From: CAYXWM01 sp964468805
GTDB lineage: Bacteria > Bacillota > Clostridia > Lachnospirales > WRBF01
NCBI GenBank assembly: GCA_964468805.1
Contig: CAYXWM010000005.1
Span: 1-64,000 of the forward strand
Length of the DNA stretch: 64,000 nucleotides
Direction of reading: 5' to 3'
Each line of letters starts with the position of its first letter. Position 1 is the stretch's first letter. Positions 33,790 through 42,638 of this stretch are shown piece by piece. The notes under the pieces were generated by a model that worked only from the letters and a program-made list of their open reading frames with translations, searched no databases and had not been told where the DNA came from. The position numbers and the translations under genes are program-made.

Positions 33790-33834
33790 ATAAGTTAAAT
33801 TTTTGATTCGGTTGGTTCTTTTGTTCTGTTAATA

Positions 33835-34746
33835 TTAATCCAATATACCGCCCTCTATAACCAAGTTTTCGGGATTTACGGTTTCTCCGTAAACATGGGC
33901 AAGGGTTTCATTGAAATTTTTATGGAAAAACTCTTCTTGTCCCAAAGCGGTAATTTCTTCGTTTAACCAATTTAAAAGCTCTGTATTGCCTTTTTGAACC
34001 GCCGGTGCTATGGTATCAATATTACCCAAGGATTCTACGCCTACTTTAAATCCTTTGTTCTCCATTGCCCAAGCCAATACTTCCGTGTTGTCTGTGGAAA
34101 GAGCTTCTCCTCTGCCGTCAAGTAAGGCATTGAAGGCTTCGGAATATTGGTCAAATTTTAAGAGTTTTACGTCCGGATAATTTTTAGTGAAGTAGGTTTC
34201 TGCGGTTGTTCCTTTGGAAACAATAAGAGTTTTGCCGTTTAGTTGAGCCGGGTCAGTAACCGGTGAGGTTTCCGGTGATACGATACCTAATGCAACTTTC
34301 ATGTAAGGAAGCGCAAAATCAACCTTTTCTGCTCTTTCATCTGTTACGGTGAAATTAGCCAGAATAATATCTACCTTTCCGGTAACCAAATACTCTACCC
34401 TACTTGCAGGTTCTACGGAAATCAATTCCAATTCAACGCCCAAATCTTCAGCGATTCTGTTGGCAAAGTATATATCGTAACCTTGATAATCGCCGTTTTC
34501 ATCCACATAACCAAAGGGTTTCTTATCGCTGAAAACGCCTATAATAACTTTACCGCTTGTTTTGATTTGTTCAGGGGTTCTTGCAAGAGTTTTGTCTGAG
34601 GATTTGGTTCCCGAATCGGCTGAATCTATCTTTAGATTATCTGCTTTAGGCTCGGAATCTCCTTTAGGTTGGGAATTATTGCATGCGGTCATAATACCTG
34701 CAACCAATAATAAGGTAAGTAATGTTGATAAAAATTTAATCTTCAT
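33835..34746 (-). CDS. Polar amino-acid ABC transporter, substrate-binding lipoprotein
   Basis: A 303-residue type-3 (SBP_bac_3) binding protein. A signal peptide ends in the lipobox VAGIMTAC (Cys at about 22), followed by a Ser/Lys/Asp-rich linker. The binding domain shows KVIIGVFSDKKPFGYVDENG and GYDIYFANRIAEDLG. The residues that would contact the ligand's amino and carboxyl groups lie in VDIILANFTVTDERAEKVDF. This group binds glutamate/aspartate/glutamine or cystine, and which one is not clear. It is the last gene of the four-gene importer operon. Confidence 0.93.
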   Translation of the reverse strand: MKIKFLSTLLTLLLVAGIMTACNNSQPKGDSEPKADNLKIDSADSGTKSSDKTLARTPEQIKTSGKVIIGVFSDKKPFGYVDENGDYQGYDIYFANRIAEDLGVELELISVEPASRVEYLVTGKVDIILANFTVTDERAEKVDFALPYMKVALGIVSPETSPVTDPAQLNGKTLIVSKGTTAETYFTKNYPDVKLLKFDQYSEAFNALLDGRGEALSTDNTEVLAWAMENKGFKVGVESLGNIDTIAPAVQKGNTELLNWLNEEITALGQEEFFHKNFNETLAHVYGETVNPENLVIEGGILD

Positions 34747-34759
34747 AATTTATTTCTCC

Positions 34760-35491
34760 TTAATTATAATTAAATATATTTAAAAACTTTTTCGCCCGCT
34801 CCGTCTTGGGATTTGAGAAAAACTCCTCAGGAGAGGTTATTTCTGCGATACGTCCTTCATCCATAAACACGATTTTATCGGCTATGGCTTTGGCAAACTG
34901 CATTTCGTGGGTTACTATAATCATGGTCATTCCGCCTTTGGCAAGCTCCATGATTACGTTTAAAACTTCTCTGACCATTTCCGGGTCTAAGGAAGCGGTA
35001 ACTTCATCAAAAAGCATGATTTCCGGGTTCATGATCAGTGCTCTTAAAATTGCCACCCGTTGCTTTTGCCCTCCGGATAATTCCCTCGGGTAGGCGTTTT
35101 TCTTATCGGAAAGCCCCAGGCCTGCAAGCAAGTTCTCCGCTGTTTTTATACAATCCTCCGGTCTTACCTTTTGGACTTTTGTAGGTCCAAGCAATAGATT
35201 TTGCATAACTGTCATATTGGGAAACAAATCATAGCTTTGAAATACCATACCTATTTGCTGTCTGACTTTTCTCCAGTCGGTGGATTTTTCGGTAAGATTT
35301 ATACCTCGCAACTTTATTTCTCCGCCGTTTTCAATGGATTCAAGACCGTTAATACATCGCAGTAAGGTGCTTTTTCCGCAGCCCGATGGACCTATTATAA
35401 CTGTAACTTCACCTTGCTTTACATTGAAAGAGATATCCTTTAAAATAAAATTATCGCCAAACTTCTTATATAAATTATTTATTTCAAGCAA
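34760..35491 (-). CDS. Amino-acid ABC transporter ATP-binding protein (GlnQ/GltL type)
   Basis: A 243-residue ATPase energising the importer. Walker A GPSGCGKST, signature LSGGQKQRVAILRAL, Walker B IMLFDEVTASLDPE and switch His in IIVTHEMQF are intact. The length and DEVTASLDPEMV wording match polar amino-acid uptake ATPases. It sits 13 bases before the binding-protein gene and 11 bases after the second permease gene. Confidence 0.95.
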   Translation of the reverse strand: MLEINNLYKKFGDNFILKDISFNVKQGEVTVIIGPSGCGKSTLLRCINGLESIENGGEIKLRGINLTEKSTDWRKVRQQIGMVFQSYDLFPNMTVMQNLLLGPTKVQKVRPEDCIKTAENLLAGLGLSDKKNAYPRELSGGQKQRVAILRALIMNPEIMLFDEVTASLDPEMVREVLNVIMELAKGGMTMIIVTHEMQFAKAIADKIVFMDEGRIAEITSPEEFFSNPKTERAKKFLNIFNYN

Positions 35492-35502
35492 TTTTTTTCA
35501 CC

Positions 35503-36180
35503 TCACTCACTTTGACTTTTCTCAAGCTTCCTTGCCACCAAGGATATGGGGTAGCAGACCGCAAAGTACAGAAGGAACACGGCAGCATATATCCATAGGG
35601 CTGACGTCGGCACAGTAAATCTTGAAGCTTCGATAATTTGCTGTCCCACTTTCAGTACTTCTATTACTCCGATTAAGGCAACAAGGGATGTGGTTTTAAT
35701 GATTCTAGTGGTAAGATTGATAGCGTTGGGAATAAGGCGTTTTATGGTTTGTGGGATTATAATATAGCGGTAAATTTGTACGGTACTCAAGCCTAGGGAT
35801 TTTCCGCTTTCAAATTGGTGCTTGGGAACAGATATAATTGCAGACCTTACCAAATCGCCCATTTCAGCTGTTGCCCAAAACACGAATACTATTATTGCGG
35901 AAACCTCACCGGGCAAATTTATTCTAAATCCCTTGGTTACACCGAAATAAACCAAAAACAACAATACAAGTTGAGGCATTATTCTCACAAAATTTATGTA
36001 TAGCCCCGTTAACAACTTTATCACAGGATTTTTTCGGGTCATAATCAACCCAAGCAATATACCCAATATTACGGAAATACCTACAGATAACAGCGAAATT
36101 CTTACCGTTACCCATAAACCCTCCAATAATCGCATAAAATTGTTGCCCTGAAACAATACATTAATGCCCGTATCCTGCAT
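35503..36180 (-). CDS. Amino-acid ABC transporter permease (HisM/GlnP type), second
   Basis: 225 residues with about five membrane segments. The EAA-type loop near SGKSLGLSTVQIYRYIIIPQ contacts the ATPase. GGAGG precedes the ATG at 36180, which lies within the end of the other permease gene (20-base overlap). The two permeases probably form a heterodimeric channel. Confidence 0.93.
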   Translation of the reverse strand: MQDTGINVLFQGNNFMRLLEGLWVTVRISLLSVGISVILGILLGLIMTRKNPVIKLLTGLYINFVRIMPQLVLLFLVYFGVTKGFRINLPGEVSAIIVFVFWATAEMGDLVRSAIISVPKHQFESGKSLGLSTVQIYRYIIIPQTIKRLIPNAINLTTRIIKTTSLVALIGVIEVLKVGQQIIEASRFTVPTSALWIYAAVFLLYFAVCYPISLVARKLEKSQSE

Positions 36181-36829
36181 ACCTAACCCTCCTTTCTATA
36201 AACCCGGAAATAAGGGATATAGGTAAAAGCAACAACAAATAAGACATTACCAACATGAACAAGGCTTCATCGGTTTTGTAATATAACCCGATTAAGTCTT
36301 TCGCCACAAACATTAAATCAGCCAAGGCAACTGCACTGAAAACAGAGGTTTCCTTAATTAAGAAAATTATGTTTGCACAAACAGCAGGTACTGAAACCGA
36401 TATTGCTTGGGGTATTACTACAAATCTTAAAATCTGTCGTAAGTTCATGCCCAAACAAAGCCCGGATTCATATTGCCTTTTTTCAACGGATTCAAGACCG
36501 CTTCTAAAAGCCTCTGCCATGTAACCGCCGCCCAAAAAACTTAACCCTATAATCCCGCATAATTCAGAGTCTAAGACTATGCCTATCTTCGGCAATCCAA
36601 AATACAGAAAAAATAACTGTATCAATAAGGGTGTATTTCTGGATAATTCTATATAAAGCCCGGTAACCTGTTTCAGAATAGGTATTCTGCAGTACCGGAT
36701 AATGCTACAAACTATGCCTGTTATTATGGAAAAAAATATTCCTATAGCAGCAATCTTCCCTGTTAAAACAGCAGCTTCCAAATACATGGGAGCAAACTCG
36801 ATCATAAAGTTCCAATCCATAATAACCAT
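36161..36829 (-). CDS. Amino-acid ABC transporter permease (HisM/GlnP type), first
   Basis: 222 residues and about five membrane segments, with the EAA loop near SGLCLGMNLRQILRFVVIPQ. The first gene of the operon. The start is ATG at 36829, or ATG at 36820 (MDWNF), which has GGATGG 5 bases before it; the two cannot be separated by eye. It contains AFRSGLESVEKRQYESG, which is strongly conserved in polar amino-acid permeases. Confidence 0.93.
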   Translation of the reverse strand: MVIMDWNFMIEFAPMYLEAAVLTGKIAAIGIFFSIITGIVCSIIRYCRIPILKQVTGLYIELSRNTPLLIQLFFLYFGLPKIGIVLDSELCGIIGLSFLGGGYMAEAFRSGLESVEKRQYESGLCLGMNLRQILRFVVIPQAISVSVPAVCANIIFLIKETSVFSAVALADLMFVAKDLIGLYYKTDEALFMLVMSYLLLLLPISLISGFIERRVRYAGYGH

Positions 36830-36937
36830 CCAGTCTAGTATTCATATATGTTTAGTATGATTTTATACGTAGGATTATTATTTGTCAATACATTTTGTAT
36901 TCCATTCAAAAATAATTTACAATTGAAATTTTCGCAT

Positions 36938-36962
36938 AAAAAAAGTAACCCATATGGGTTAC
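36938..36962 (-). terminator. Terminator of the fabZ-acc operon
   Basis: A self-complementary 18-base palindrome, GTAACCCATATGGGTTAC, followed by a run of seven T on the minus strand, 27 bases after accA. Confidence 0.88.
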
Positions 36963-36988
36963 GTAGAATTAAGATTTATAACCGTAAA

Positions 36989-37813
36989 TTATTCAACTTC
37001 CGGCTCTTCAAAAGCACCGAATTTTCTGAATCTCTCATAGCGTTCGGCAAGGAGAGTATCTGTGTCTTTTAAGGATAATTTTTTAATTTCCGAAATTAGG
37101 TTTCGTTTTATATCATCCACAACTTGTTTGAAGCCTTGAGCTTGCTCAATGTCTACGCCGTCTTCCGGCTCCGCAATAATTTTGTCTATGACTTCCATTT
37201 TTTTAAGGTCGGTTGCGGTTAATTTCATAAGTTGAGCGGCTTTGTCTGCCTTGGAGGCATCTTTCCAGAGTATGGAGGCATAGCCTTCCGGAGAAAGTAT
37301 CGAATAGGTAGAGTTCTGCAACATCCATACCTTATCAGCAACACAAAGAGCCAAAGCACCGCCGCTTCCGGCTTCACCGATTATAATAGAAACAACAGGC
37401 ACTTTTAACAGAGACATTTCATACAAATTATTGGCTATTGCCGCTCCCTGTCCTCTTTCTTCGGCTTCAATGCCGCAAAAGGCACCGGGTGTATTGATAA
37501 AATTAACAATGGGTCTGCCGAATTTTTCCGCCTGTTTCATCAGACGCAGAGCCTTACGATAGCCTTCGGGATGAGGTTGACCGAAATTTCTGCTTATATT
37601 TTCTTGTAAATCGTGACCTTTTTGTATACCTATGACCGTTACGGGCATTCCCACTAAGCTGGCTATGCCTCCAATAACCGCCGCATCGTCTTTATAATAC
37701 CTGTCTCCGTAAAATTGTACGAAATTTTTAAATATTCCGTTTATAAATTCCAAAGCCGTTGGTCTGGAAGGTTTACGGGATAGGTTTACTATATTCATTA
37801 CTTGAGTACTCAT
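36989..37813 (-). CDS. accA: Acetyl-CoA carboxylase carboxyltransferase subunit alpha AccA
   Basis: A 274-residue subunit that, with AccD, transfers the carboxyl group from biotin to acetyl-CoA. The oxyanion region GEAGSGGALALCVADKVWML and the acyl-CoA segment FINTPGAFCGIEAEERGQG are present. AAGGAC lies before the ATG at 37813. It is the last gene of the operon fabZ-accC-accD-accA. It is shorter at the N-terminus than the E. coli protein, as usual in Firmicutes. Confidence 0.96.
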   Translation of the reverse strand: MSTQVMNIVNLSRKPSRPTALEFINGIFKNFVQFYGDRYYKDDAAVIGGIASLVGMPVTVIGIQKGHDLQENISRNFGQPHPEGYRKALRLMKQAEKFGRPIVNFINTPGAFCGIEAEERGQGAAIANNLYEMSLLKVPVVSIIIGEAGSGGALALCVADKVWMLQNSTYSILSPEGYASILWKDASKADKAAQLMKLTATDLKKMEVIDKIIAEPEDGVDIEQAQGFKQVVDDIKRNLISEIKKLSLKDTDTLLAERYERFRKFGAFEEPEVE

Positions 37814-37875
37814 ATGAATCAGTCCTTATATGTCTTAAAAGAACCTCTTTCAAAGTCTTTATGATTAAATTATCA

Positions 37876-38769
37876 TTAATTATTGTCTGTTTGGTTTTCT
37901 TGTTGCTCTTTGGGTAAATCTCTTTTTTGGTGCAGTTTTAAAATAGTGGCTAATGTAGATTTAATATTTTGCCTTTGGACTATTCTGTCTATAAAACCGT
38001 GTTGCAAAAGATGCTCCGCTTTTTGAAATTCGTCCGGCAGGGTTTGTCTTATAGTTTGCTCTATAACACGTCGTCCGGTAAATCCTATTAAAGCTCCCGG
38101 CTCGGCAAGAATAATATCTGCCAGCATGGCAAAACTGGCCGTAACACCGCCGGTTGTGGGATCTGTAAGGAAAGCAACGTATAAAAGCCCTGCTTCGCTG
38201 TGTTTTGCAACAGCTTGAGAGATTTTTGCCATTTGCATAAGGGAAATAATACCTTCTTGCATTCTGGCACCGCCCGAGGCACAAAAGACTACCACAGGAA
38301 ACTTTTTCTCAGTTGCGTATTCAAAAGCCCGGGTTATTTTTTCGCCCACTACGGAACCCATGCTTCCCATAATAAAATGCGAATCCATCACGCACATTAC
38401 GCATTCTGAACCGTTTATGGTACAGGTGCCGGTTACCACGGCTTCTTTCAAACCGGTTTTTTGGGAAAGTGCTTCGATTTTTTCGAGATATTGCGGATAA
38501 TCCAAGGGATTTTTCGGTATCATATTTTTGTTCATTTCAGCGAAGCTGTCCGGGTCGGTTATCAGACTGATACGCTCCGGTGCAGTCAAGCGAAAGCATC
38601 CCTTGCAATGAGGGCAAATTTTATATTGGGTTAAATCTTTGGAATATACCGTTTTGCCGCATAAACCACATTTTACCCAAAGCCCATCGGGTATAACGGG
38701 TACGCGACCTTCAGGTGGCTTGTTTATGGGTACATATTTACGTTTTCCAAAAAGGTTCAAATGTACCAC
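37876..38769 (-). CDS. accD: Acetyl-CoA carboxylase carboxyltransferase subunit beta AccD
   Basis: 297 residues. The N-terminal zinc ribbon has CGLCGKTVYS and CPHCKGCF (four metal cysteines at about residues 33-55). The crotonase-fold core includes ASGGARMQEGIISLMQMAK and DPTTGGVTASFAMLGD-type residues. The start is uncertain: GTG at 38769 sits right on the AAGG sequence, while TTG at 38760 has AGGGTGG 5 bases upstream. It pairs with AccA encoded 62 bases downstream. Confidence 0.95.
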   Translation of the reverse strand: MVHLNLFGKRKYVPINKPPEGRVPVIPDGLWVKCGLCGKTVYSKDLTQYKICPHCKGCFRLTAPERISLITDPDSFAEMNKNMIPKNPLDYPQYLEKIEALSQKTGLKEAVVTGTCTINGSECVMCVMDSHFIMGSMGSVVGEKITRAFEYATEKKFPVVVFCASGGARMQEGIISLMQMAKISQAVAKHSEAGLLYVAFLTDPTTGGVTASFAMLADIILAEPGALIGFTGRRVIEQTIRQTLPDEFQKAEHLLQHGFIDRIVQRQNIKSTLATILKLHQKRDLPKEQQENQTDNN

Positions 38770-38860
38770 CCTTCTGTATATACTTGGTTGTCGGCAATAA
38801 CTGAAAACGCCGATAATATTTTATAACTGCTTTAAAGCCCGGTTAAGGTTTTAATATTAC

Positions 38861-40222
38861 TTAATTATTGGTTGCTTTACTTTCAAGCATTCTTTGCAAA
38901 AATGAAGTATCCACTTTTCCGCTTATAAAGTTCTTATTGCCCAGCAAGTCAAGCTGGAAATCCACATTGGTGCTGACACCTTCAATAACCAATTCGGACA
39001 AGGCTCTTTTCATTTTGCTGATTGCTTCTTGTCTGGTACTGCCGTGGGCAATAATTTTGGCTATCATGGAATCGTAGTAAGGAGGAATAGTGTATCCGGC
39101 AAACATAGCTGAATCCACTCTCAATCCCAATCCACCGGCAGGCAAGAACAAATAATTAACCGTACCCGGCGAAGGAGCGAAGTCCAAATCGGGATTTTCT
39201 GCATTTATACGGCATTCTATAGCGTGTCCGGAAATTTTTACGTCGCTTTGCTTAACGGACAAAGGCATTCCTGCGGCTATACGAATTTGTTCCTTTATAA
39301 TGTCTATGCCGGTAACCATTTCGGTAACGGGATGTTCTACCTGTACTCGGGTATTCATCTCCATAAAATAGAAATTGTCGTTCTTATCATATAAAAATTC
39401 TATGGTTCCGGCGTTTTGATATTGAGCCGCCTTAGCCGCAGCAATGGCTATTTGACCCAACTCTTGACGCTTTTTGTTGGAAATGACTACAGACGGTGCT
39501 TCCTCAAGTATCTTTTGGTTGCGTCGTTGTAAAGAGCAGTCTCGTTCACCCAGGTGAATAATATTGCCTTGTGAATCTCCCAAAATTTGAACTTCTATAT
39601 GACGAGCGTTTTCTATTACCTTTTCGAGATAAATTCCGTCGTCTCCAAAGGCGGTTTTGGCTTCGGTTTTAGCGGCATGGTACATTTGCACCAGTTGTTC
39701 GTAATCTCTTGCTATACGAATACCTCTGCCGCCGCCGCCTGCCGTAGCTTTCAGCATAACAGGGTAACCCAGCTTTTCTGCCTCTTCCTTTGCTTCTTCT
39801 ATGGAAAAAATAAGCCCTTCGGAACCGGGAATTACCGGAACGTTTGCACTTTTCATTAATTTTCTGGCGTTTGCCTTGTCGCCCATTAAGTCTATGGTTT
39901 CGGGTTTGGGACCTATAAAGGTAATGTTACATTCGTTGCACATAGTGGCAAAGGTAGCATTTTCAGCCAAAAAACCAAAGCCGGGATGCAAGGCTTGAGC
40001 CTTGGTAACACAGGCGGCACAAATAATGTTTTGCATATTAAGGTAGCTGTCCTGCGGTTTGTTTCCTCCGATACAAATAGCTTCATCGGCAAGCTGGGTA
40101 TGTAACGCACCTCTGTCTACTTCCGAAAAAACCGCAACCGTGCCTATGTCCAATTCTTTACACGCACGTATTATTCTTACGGCAATTTCGCCGCGGTTTG
40201 CAATCAATATTTTGTTAAACAT
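38861..40222 (-). CDS. accC: Biotin carboxylase AccC
   Basis: 453-residue ATP-grasp enzyme that carboxylates the biotin of AccB using bicarbonate. The N-terminus FNKILIANRGEIAVRIIRAC is diagnostic; the ATP-grasp glycine loop KATAGGGGRGIR is near residue 159 and catalytic residues are in FMEMNTRVQVEHPVTEMVTG. The length matches AccC. It is encoded between fabZ and accD. The biotin carrier AccB, normally adjacent, is absent from this operon. Confidence 0.97.
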   Translation of the reverse strand: MFNKILIANRGEIAVRIIRACKELDIGTVAVFSEVDRGALHTQLADEAICIGGNKPQDSYLNMQNIICAACVTKAQALHPGFGFLAENATFATMCNECNITFIGPKPETIDLMGDKANARKLMKSANVPVIPGSEGLIFSIEEAKEEAEKLGYPVMLKATAGGGGRGIRIARDYEQLVQMYHAAKTEAKTAFGDDGIYLEKVIENARHIEVQILGDSQGNIIHLGERDCSLQRRNQKILEEAPSVVISNKKRQELGQIAIAAAKAAQYQNAGTIEFLYDKNDNFYFMEMNTRVQVEHPVTEMVTGIDIIKEQIRIAAGMPLSVKQSDVKISGHAIECRINAENPDLDFAPSPGTVNYLFLPAGGLGLRVDSAMFAGYTIPPYYDSMIAKIIAHGSTRQEAISKMKRALSELVIEGVSTNVDFQLDLLGNKNFISGKVDTSFLQRMLESKATNN

Positions 40223-40269
40223 ACATTCACCTACCGTAGGATTTTCAAGTTTCCAAAAATCCGCTCAAA

Positions 40270-40689
40270 TTAGCCTATCATAAATGTAATGGTTGCTTCG
40301 GCTACTTTTTTTCCGTTTACTGTGGCTATACCTTTGCCAACTCCGGCAACTTTTTTAAGCTTAATTATCTCTATTTCCAGTTGCAAAACGTCACCGGGCA
40401 CAACTTTATCCCTAAACTTAACGTCGTCTATTGCACCAAAATAAGCCGTTTTTCCTTTATAGTCAGGATGAGAAAGCACGGCACAGGCTCCGGTTTGGGC
40501 TAAGGCTTCGATAATCAATACGCCCGGCATTACCGGTTCGTCCGGAAAGTGACCTTGAAAAAAGTTTTCGTTATAAGTAACGTTCTTTTGAGCAACGGCT
40601 TTTTTCAAAGGGTCTAACCGGATAATTTTATCAATCAACAAAAAAGGGTATCTGTGAGGAATGATTTCCTTAATCTCTTGTATATTCAT
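40270..40689 (-). CDS. fabZ: 3-hydroxyacyl-ACP dehydratase FabZ
   Basis: A 139-residue hot-dog fold dehydratase of fatty-acid elongation. The catalytic His is in IIPHRYPFLLIDK and the Glu in GVLIIEALAQTGA, with the signature GHFPDEPVMPG between. The ATG at 40689 has AAGGTG 5 bases before it, which places the ribosome site inside the longer frame that begins at 40710. First gene of the acc operon. Confidence 0.95.
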   Translation of the reverse strand: MNIQEIKEIIPHRYPFLLIDKIIRLDPLKKAVAQKNVTYNENFFQGHFPDEPVMPGVLIIEALAQTGACAVLSHPDYKGKTAYFGAIDDVKFRDKVVPGDVLQLEIEIIKLKKVAGVGKGIATVNGKKVAEATITFMIG

Positions 40690-40744
40690 TATTTCACCTT
40701 GTATTTTCATTTTTTCTTGATGAAAGGTAGATTCCGTTCATTGT

Positions 40745-40773
40745 ATCGTATAGTATTTTTGCTTGGTTGTCAA
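40745..40773 (-). promoter_or_regulatory. Promoter of the fabZ-acc operon
   Basis: On the minus strand, TTGACA (40773-40768), a 17-bp spacer and TACGAT (40750-40745). No FapR-like palindrome was noticed. Confidence 0.6.
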
Positions 40774-40842
40774 CTTTTTTTGATATGTTTGGGTCATAGG
40801 ACGGGTATGGGTGACAGAAGTTTGCGTAGAAATTCATATTAA

Positions 40843-40943
40843 TACTGATTCAATTTTAAATAGAGGACAAAATAATTGATTTTTTCCGACGGTTCAAGGA
40901 AAAACAATTATTTTTGTCCTTCATCTTATATGGATTTAGTATA
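40843..40943 (+). repeat. MITE-like palindromic repeat, family 2, copy C
   Basis: About 101 bp with ends TACTGATTC and GGATTTAGTATA and arms GGACAAAATAATTG / CAATTATTTTTGTCC. It matches copy D over its whole length. Confidence 0.85.
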
Positions 40944-40992
40944 GGAAAAGTTCTTGGAGAAGTGACACACAAAGAACATTTTTTTAGAACAT

Positions 40993-41021
40993 AAAAAAGG
41001 ATAACGCTATTAACGTTACCC
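40993..41021 (-). terminator. Terminator of the proline-rich protein gene
   Basis: GGGTAACG pairs with CGTTATCC (one G-U) and is followed by a run of six T on the minus strand, 20 bases past the stop. Confidence 0.8.
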
Positions 41022-41040
41022 CTCTGAATATATTGCAGAA

Positions 41041-41703
41041 TCAGCAAACGAAGCTTTCGATTAAATCCAAATCAAAGCCGATAAAGCTCCATCCGTAACG
41101 GGACCATCTGTAGCCGGAAACGGATTTTCTGCCTACAAATGTGGGATAGAACCAGAAAGAGCGTCCGTTTGTCAGCCATACATATGTGTAGCTGTAAAGA
41201 CAAGGTCTTATTCCGCCGGGATCAACGGCACGAAGTGATGCTCTCTTTTCGGGAATTTGACTGGGTGGTGCTTGGGTCGGTTTTCTGTTGCCGGGTTGAG
41301 GAGGAAAAGCACCACCGGGTTCCGGAGGGAAAAATCCGCCCGGTTGAGGAGGAAACATTTCTCCCGGTCTTGGCGGTCTGCCCGGCGGAATTTCATTTTC
41401 GGGATAACCGCCGGGACGTCCGGAGAAAGGAGGCCGGTTATCTACGCCGGGACGAAATACGTCGCCTCCTTCTCCCGGAGGAAAAGTAGGTGGTCTTCCT
41501 CCTCCTTCGGGACGGTTTGAAGGCGGAAACAGAAATTGAGCCGCTTCCAAATCGGGTTCATGATAATGACCGTGATTTTGAGAATTACGGTCTAAAAAAT
41601 ACTCGTCTTGCTCATATTGTTCCGGACTGTAATGCTCGTGGGATTGTGCCGTTACATCCTGTTGCTCGTTGTTGCGTATATAATTGGACTTGTTCGGGAA
41701 CAT
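41041..41703 (-). CDS. Proline/glycine-rich protein with a conserved aromatic C-terminal domain
   Basis: 220 residues. The N-terminal third is His/Gln/Glu-rich (SHEHYSPEQYEQDEYFLD), the middle is a low-complexity PPG region with a tandem 8-residue repeat (FPPQPGGF, FPPEPGGA, FPPQPGNR), and the last 60 residues form an aromatic-rich domain (RPCLYSYTYVWLTNGR, FYPTFVGRKSVSGYRW) that I believe recurs at the end of other Firmicute Pro- or collagen-like proteins. AGGAG precedes the ATG at 41703. There is no signal peptide or membrane helix. A spore-coat or surface role is conceivable but unproven. Confidence 0.75.
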   Translation of the reverse strand: MFPNKSNYIRNNEQQDVTAQSHEHYSPEQYEQDEYFLDRNSQNHGHYHEPDLEAAQFLFPPSNRPEGGGRPPTFPPGEGGDVFRPGVDNRPPFSGRPGGYPENEIPPGRPPRPGEMFPPQPGGFFPPEPGGAFPPQPGNRKPTQAPPSQIPEKRASLRAVDPGGIRPCLYSYTYVWLTNGRSFWFYPTFVGRKSVSGYRWSRYGWSFIGFDLDLIESFVC

Positions 41704-41771
41704 CAAACCACTCCTATGCATAATTTTCTATATTTATACTATGCATAAAACAGGTTATGGGAACCGAAAAA

Positions 41772-42638
41772 TTACTCGCTCTTACCAAAGGCAAGGGAAA
41801 TAATAAACCCTACTCCACAGGCTAAAGCTCCCGCAATCATGGGCATAGTATCCAAGCCGCATTTGTATGTAATCGGGCTGTTGAATATACCGTATACGGA
41901 GCCTAAAATTAAACCAAGTATTGCGAAATAGGTTTGAGTTTGATATTTGTCCAGGAATATTCTTATGAGTTTGGTTACTATTATTATTCCTATGATTACC
42001 CCTATACCCAAAGGTATTAGAACGCCTGCGATTTCCAACAACTTAGCCATATCCTTTGGATTAAGAAGATATGATTTTATTTGTGCTATAGAGTGAATAA
42101 CCATGGGATAAAGCCCCAGCAACATTAATATGAAAGAACCGCTGATTCCCGGTATTACCATTGCTGCCGATGCAATAATACCGGCAAAAAACAGCATAAT
42201 ATACATAGACGGTTCCGGCTTAAAATCGGAAATTACTTCGGTTTGATTGCCCGAGGACAAAAGAACAACAGCTCCAAACGCTACCAACGCCACCAACACA
42301 TAACGCAATCTTATGGCATTGGCATTGGTTTTACTGTATATTAATGGCACAGAGCCTAAGACCAAGCCCACAAAAAACATAGAGGTGGGAAAAGAATAGT
42401 TATTAAGACTGTATTCAATAGCGGAACTCAGCAAAACTATCCCAAATCCTGCCCCGGCGAATACCGATAATAAAAAGAAGAAATGTTTTTTAAAGTCTTT
42501 GAAAATTCCGTTAACAGCTTCCAGCAGTCGCTCAAAAATTCCCAACACCACTGCTATGGTTCCGCCGCTTACTCCCGGAATAATATTGGCAATTCCTATA
42601 AATATCCCCTTAAAAAAGTTAATAATAAATAATTTCAT
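41772..42638 (-). CDS. DUF368 membrane protein (PopT-like, undecaprenyl-phosphate translocase family)
   Basis: A 288-residue membrane protein with about eight to nine helices. The family signature appears twice, NIIPGVSGGTIAVVLGI near the N-terminus and VIPGISGSFILMLLGLYP in the middle, reflecting an internal duplication. DUF368 proteins were linked to recycling undecaprenyl phosphate across the membrane (PopT), so a cell-envelope role is likely. The ATG at 42638 has GGGAG upstream and is preferred over the TTG at 42644. Confidence 0.88.
   Translation of the reverse strand: MKLFIINFFKGIFIGIANIIPGVSGGTIAVVLGIFERLLEAVNGIFKDFKKHFFFLLSVFAGAGFGIVLLSSAIEYSLNNYSFPTSMFFVGLVLGSVPLIYSKTNANAIRLRYVLVALVAFGAVVLLSSGNQTEVISDFKPEPSMYIMLFFAGIIASAAMVIPGISGSFILMLLGLYPMVIHSIAQIKSYLLNPKDMAKLLEIAGVLIPLGIGVIIGIIIVTKLIRIFLDKYQTQTYFAILGLILGSVYGIFNSPITYKCGLDTMPMIAGALACGVGFIISLAFGKSE

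Larger units (their letters stand above)
40690..41040. other. Gap upstream of fabZ
   Basis: It holds the fabZ promoter (40745-40773), repeat family 2 copy C (40843-40943) and the terminator of the proline-rich gene (40993-41021). No gene is present. Confidence 0.75.
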
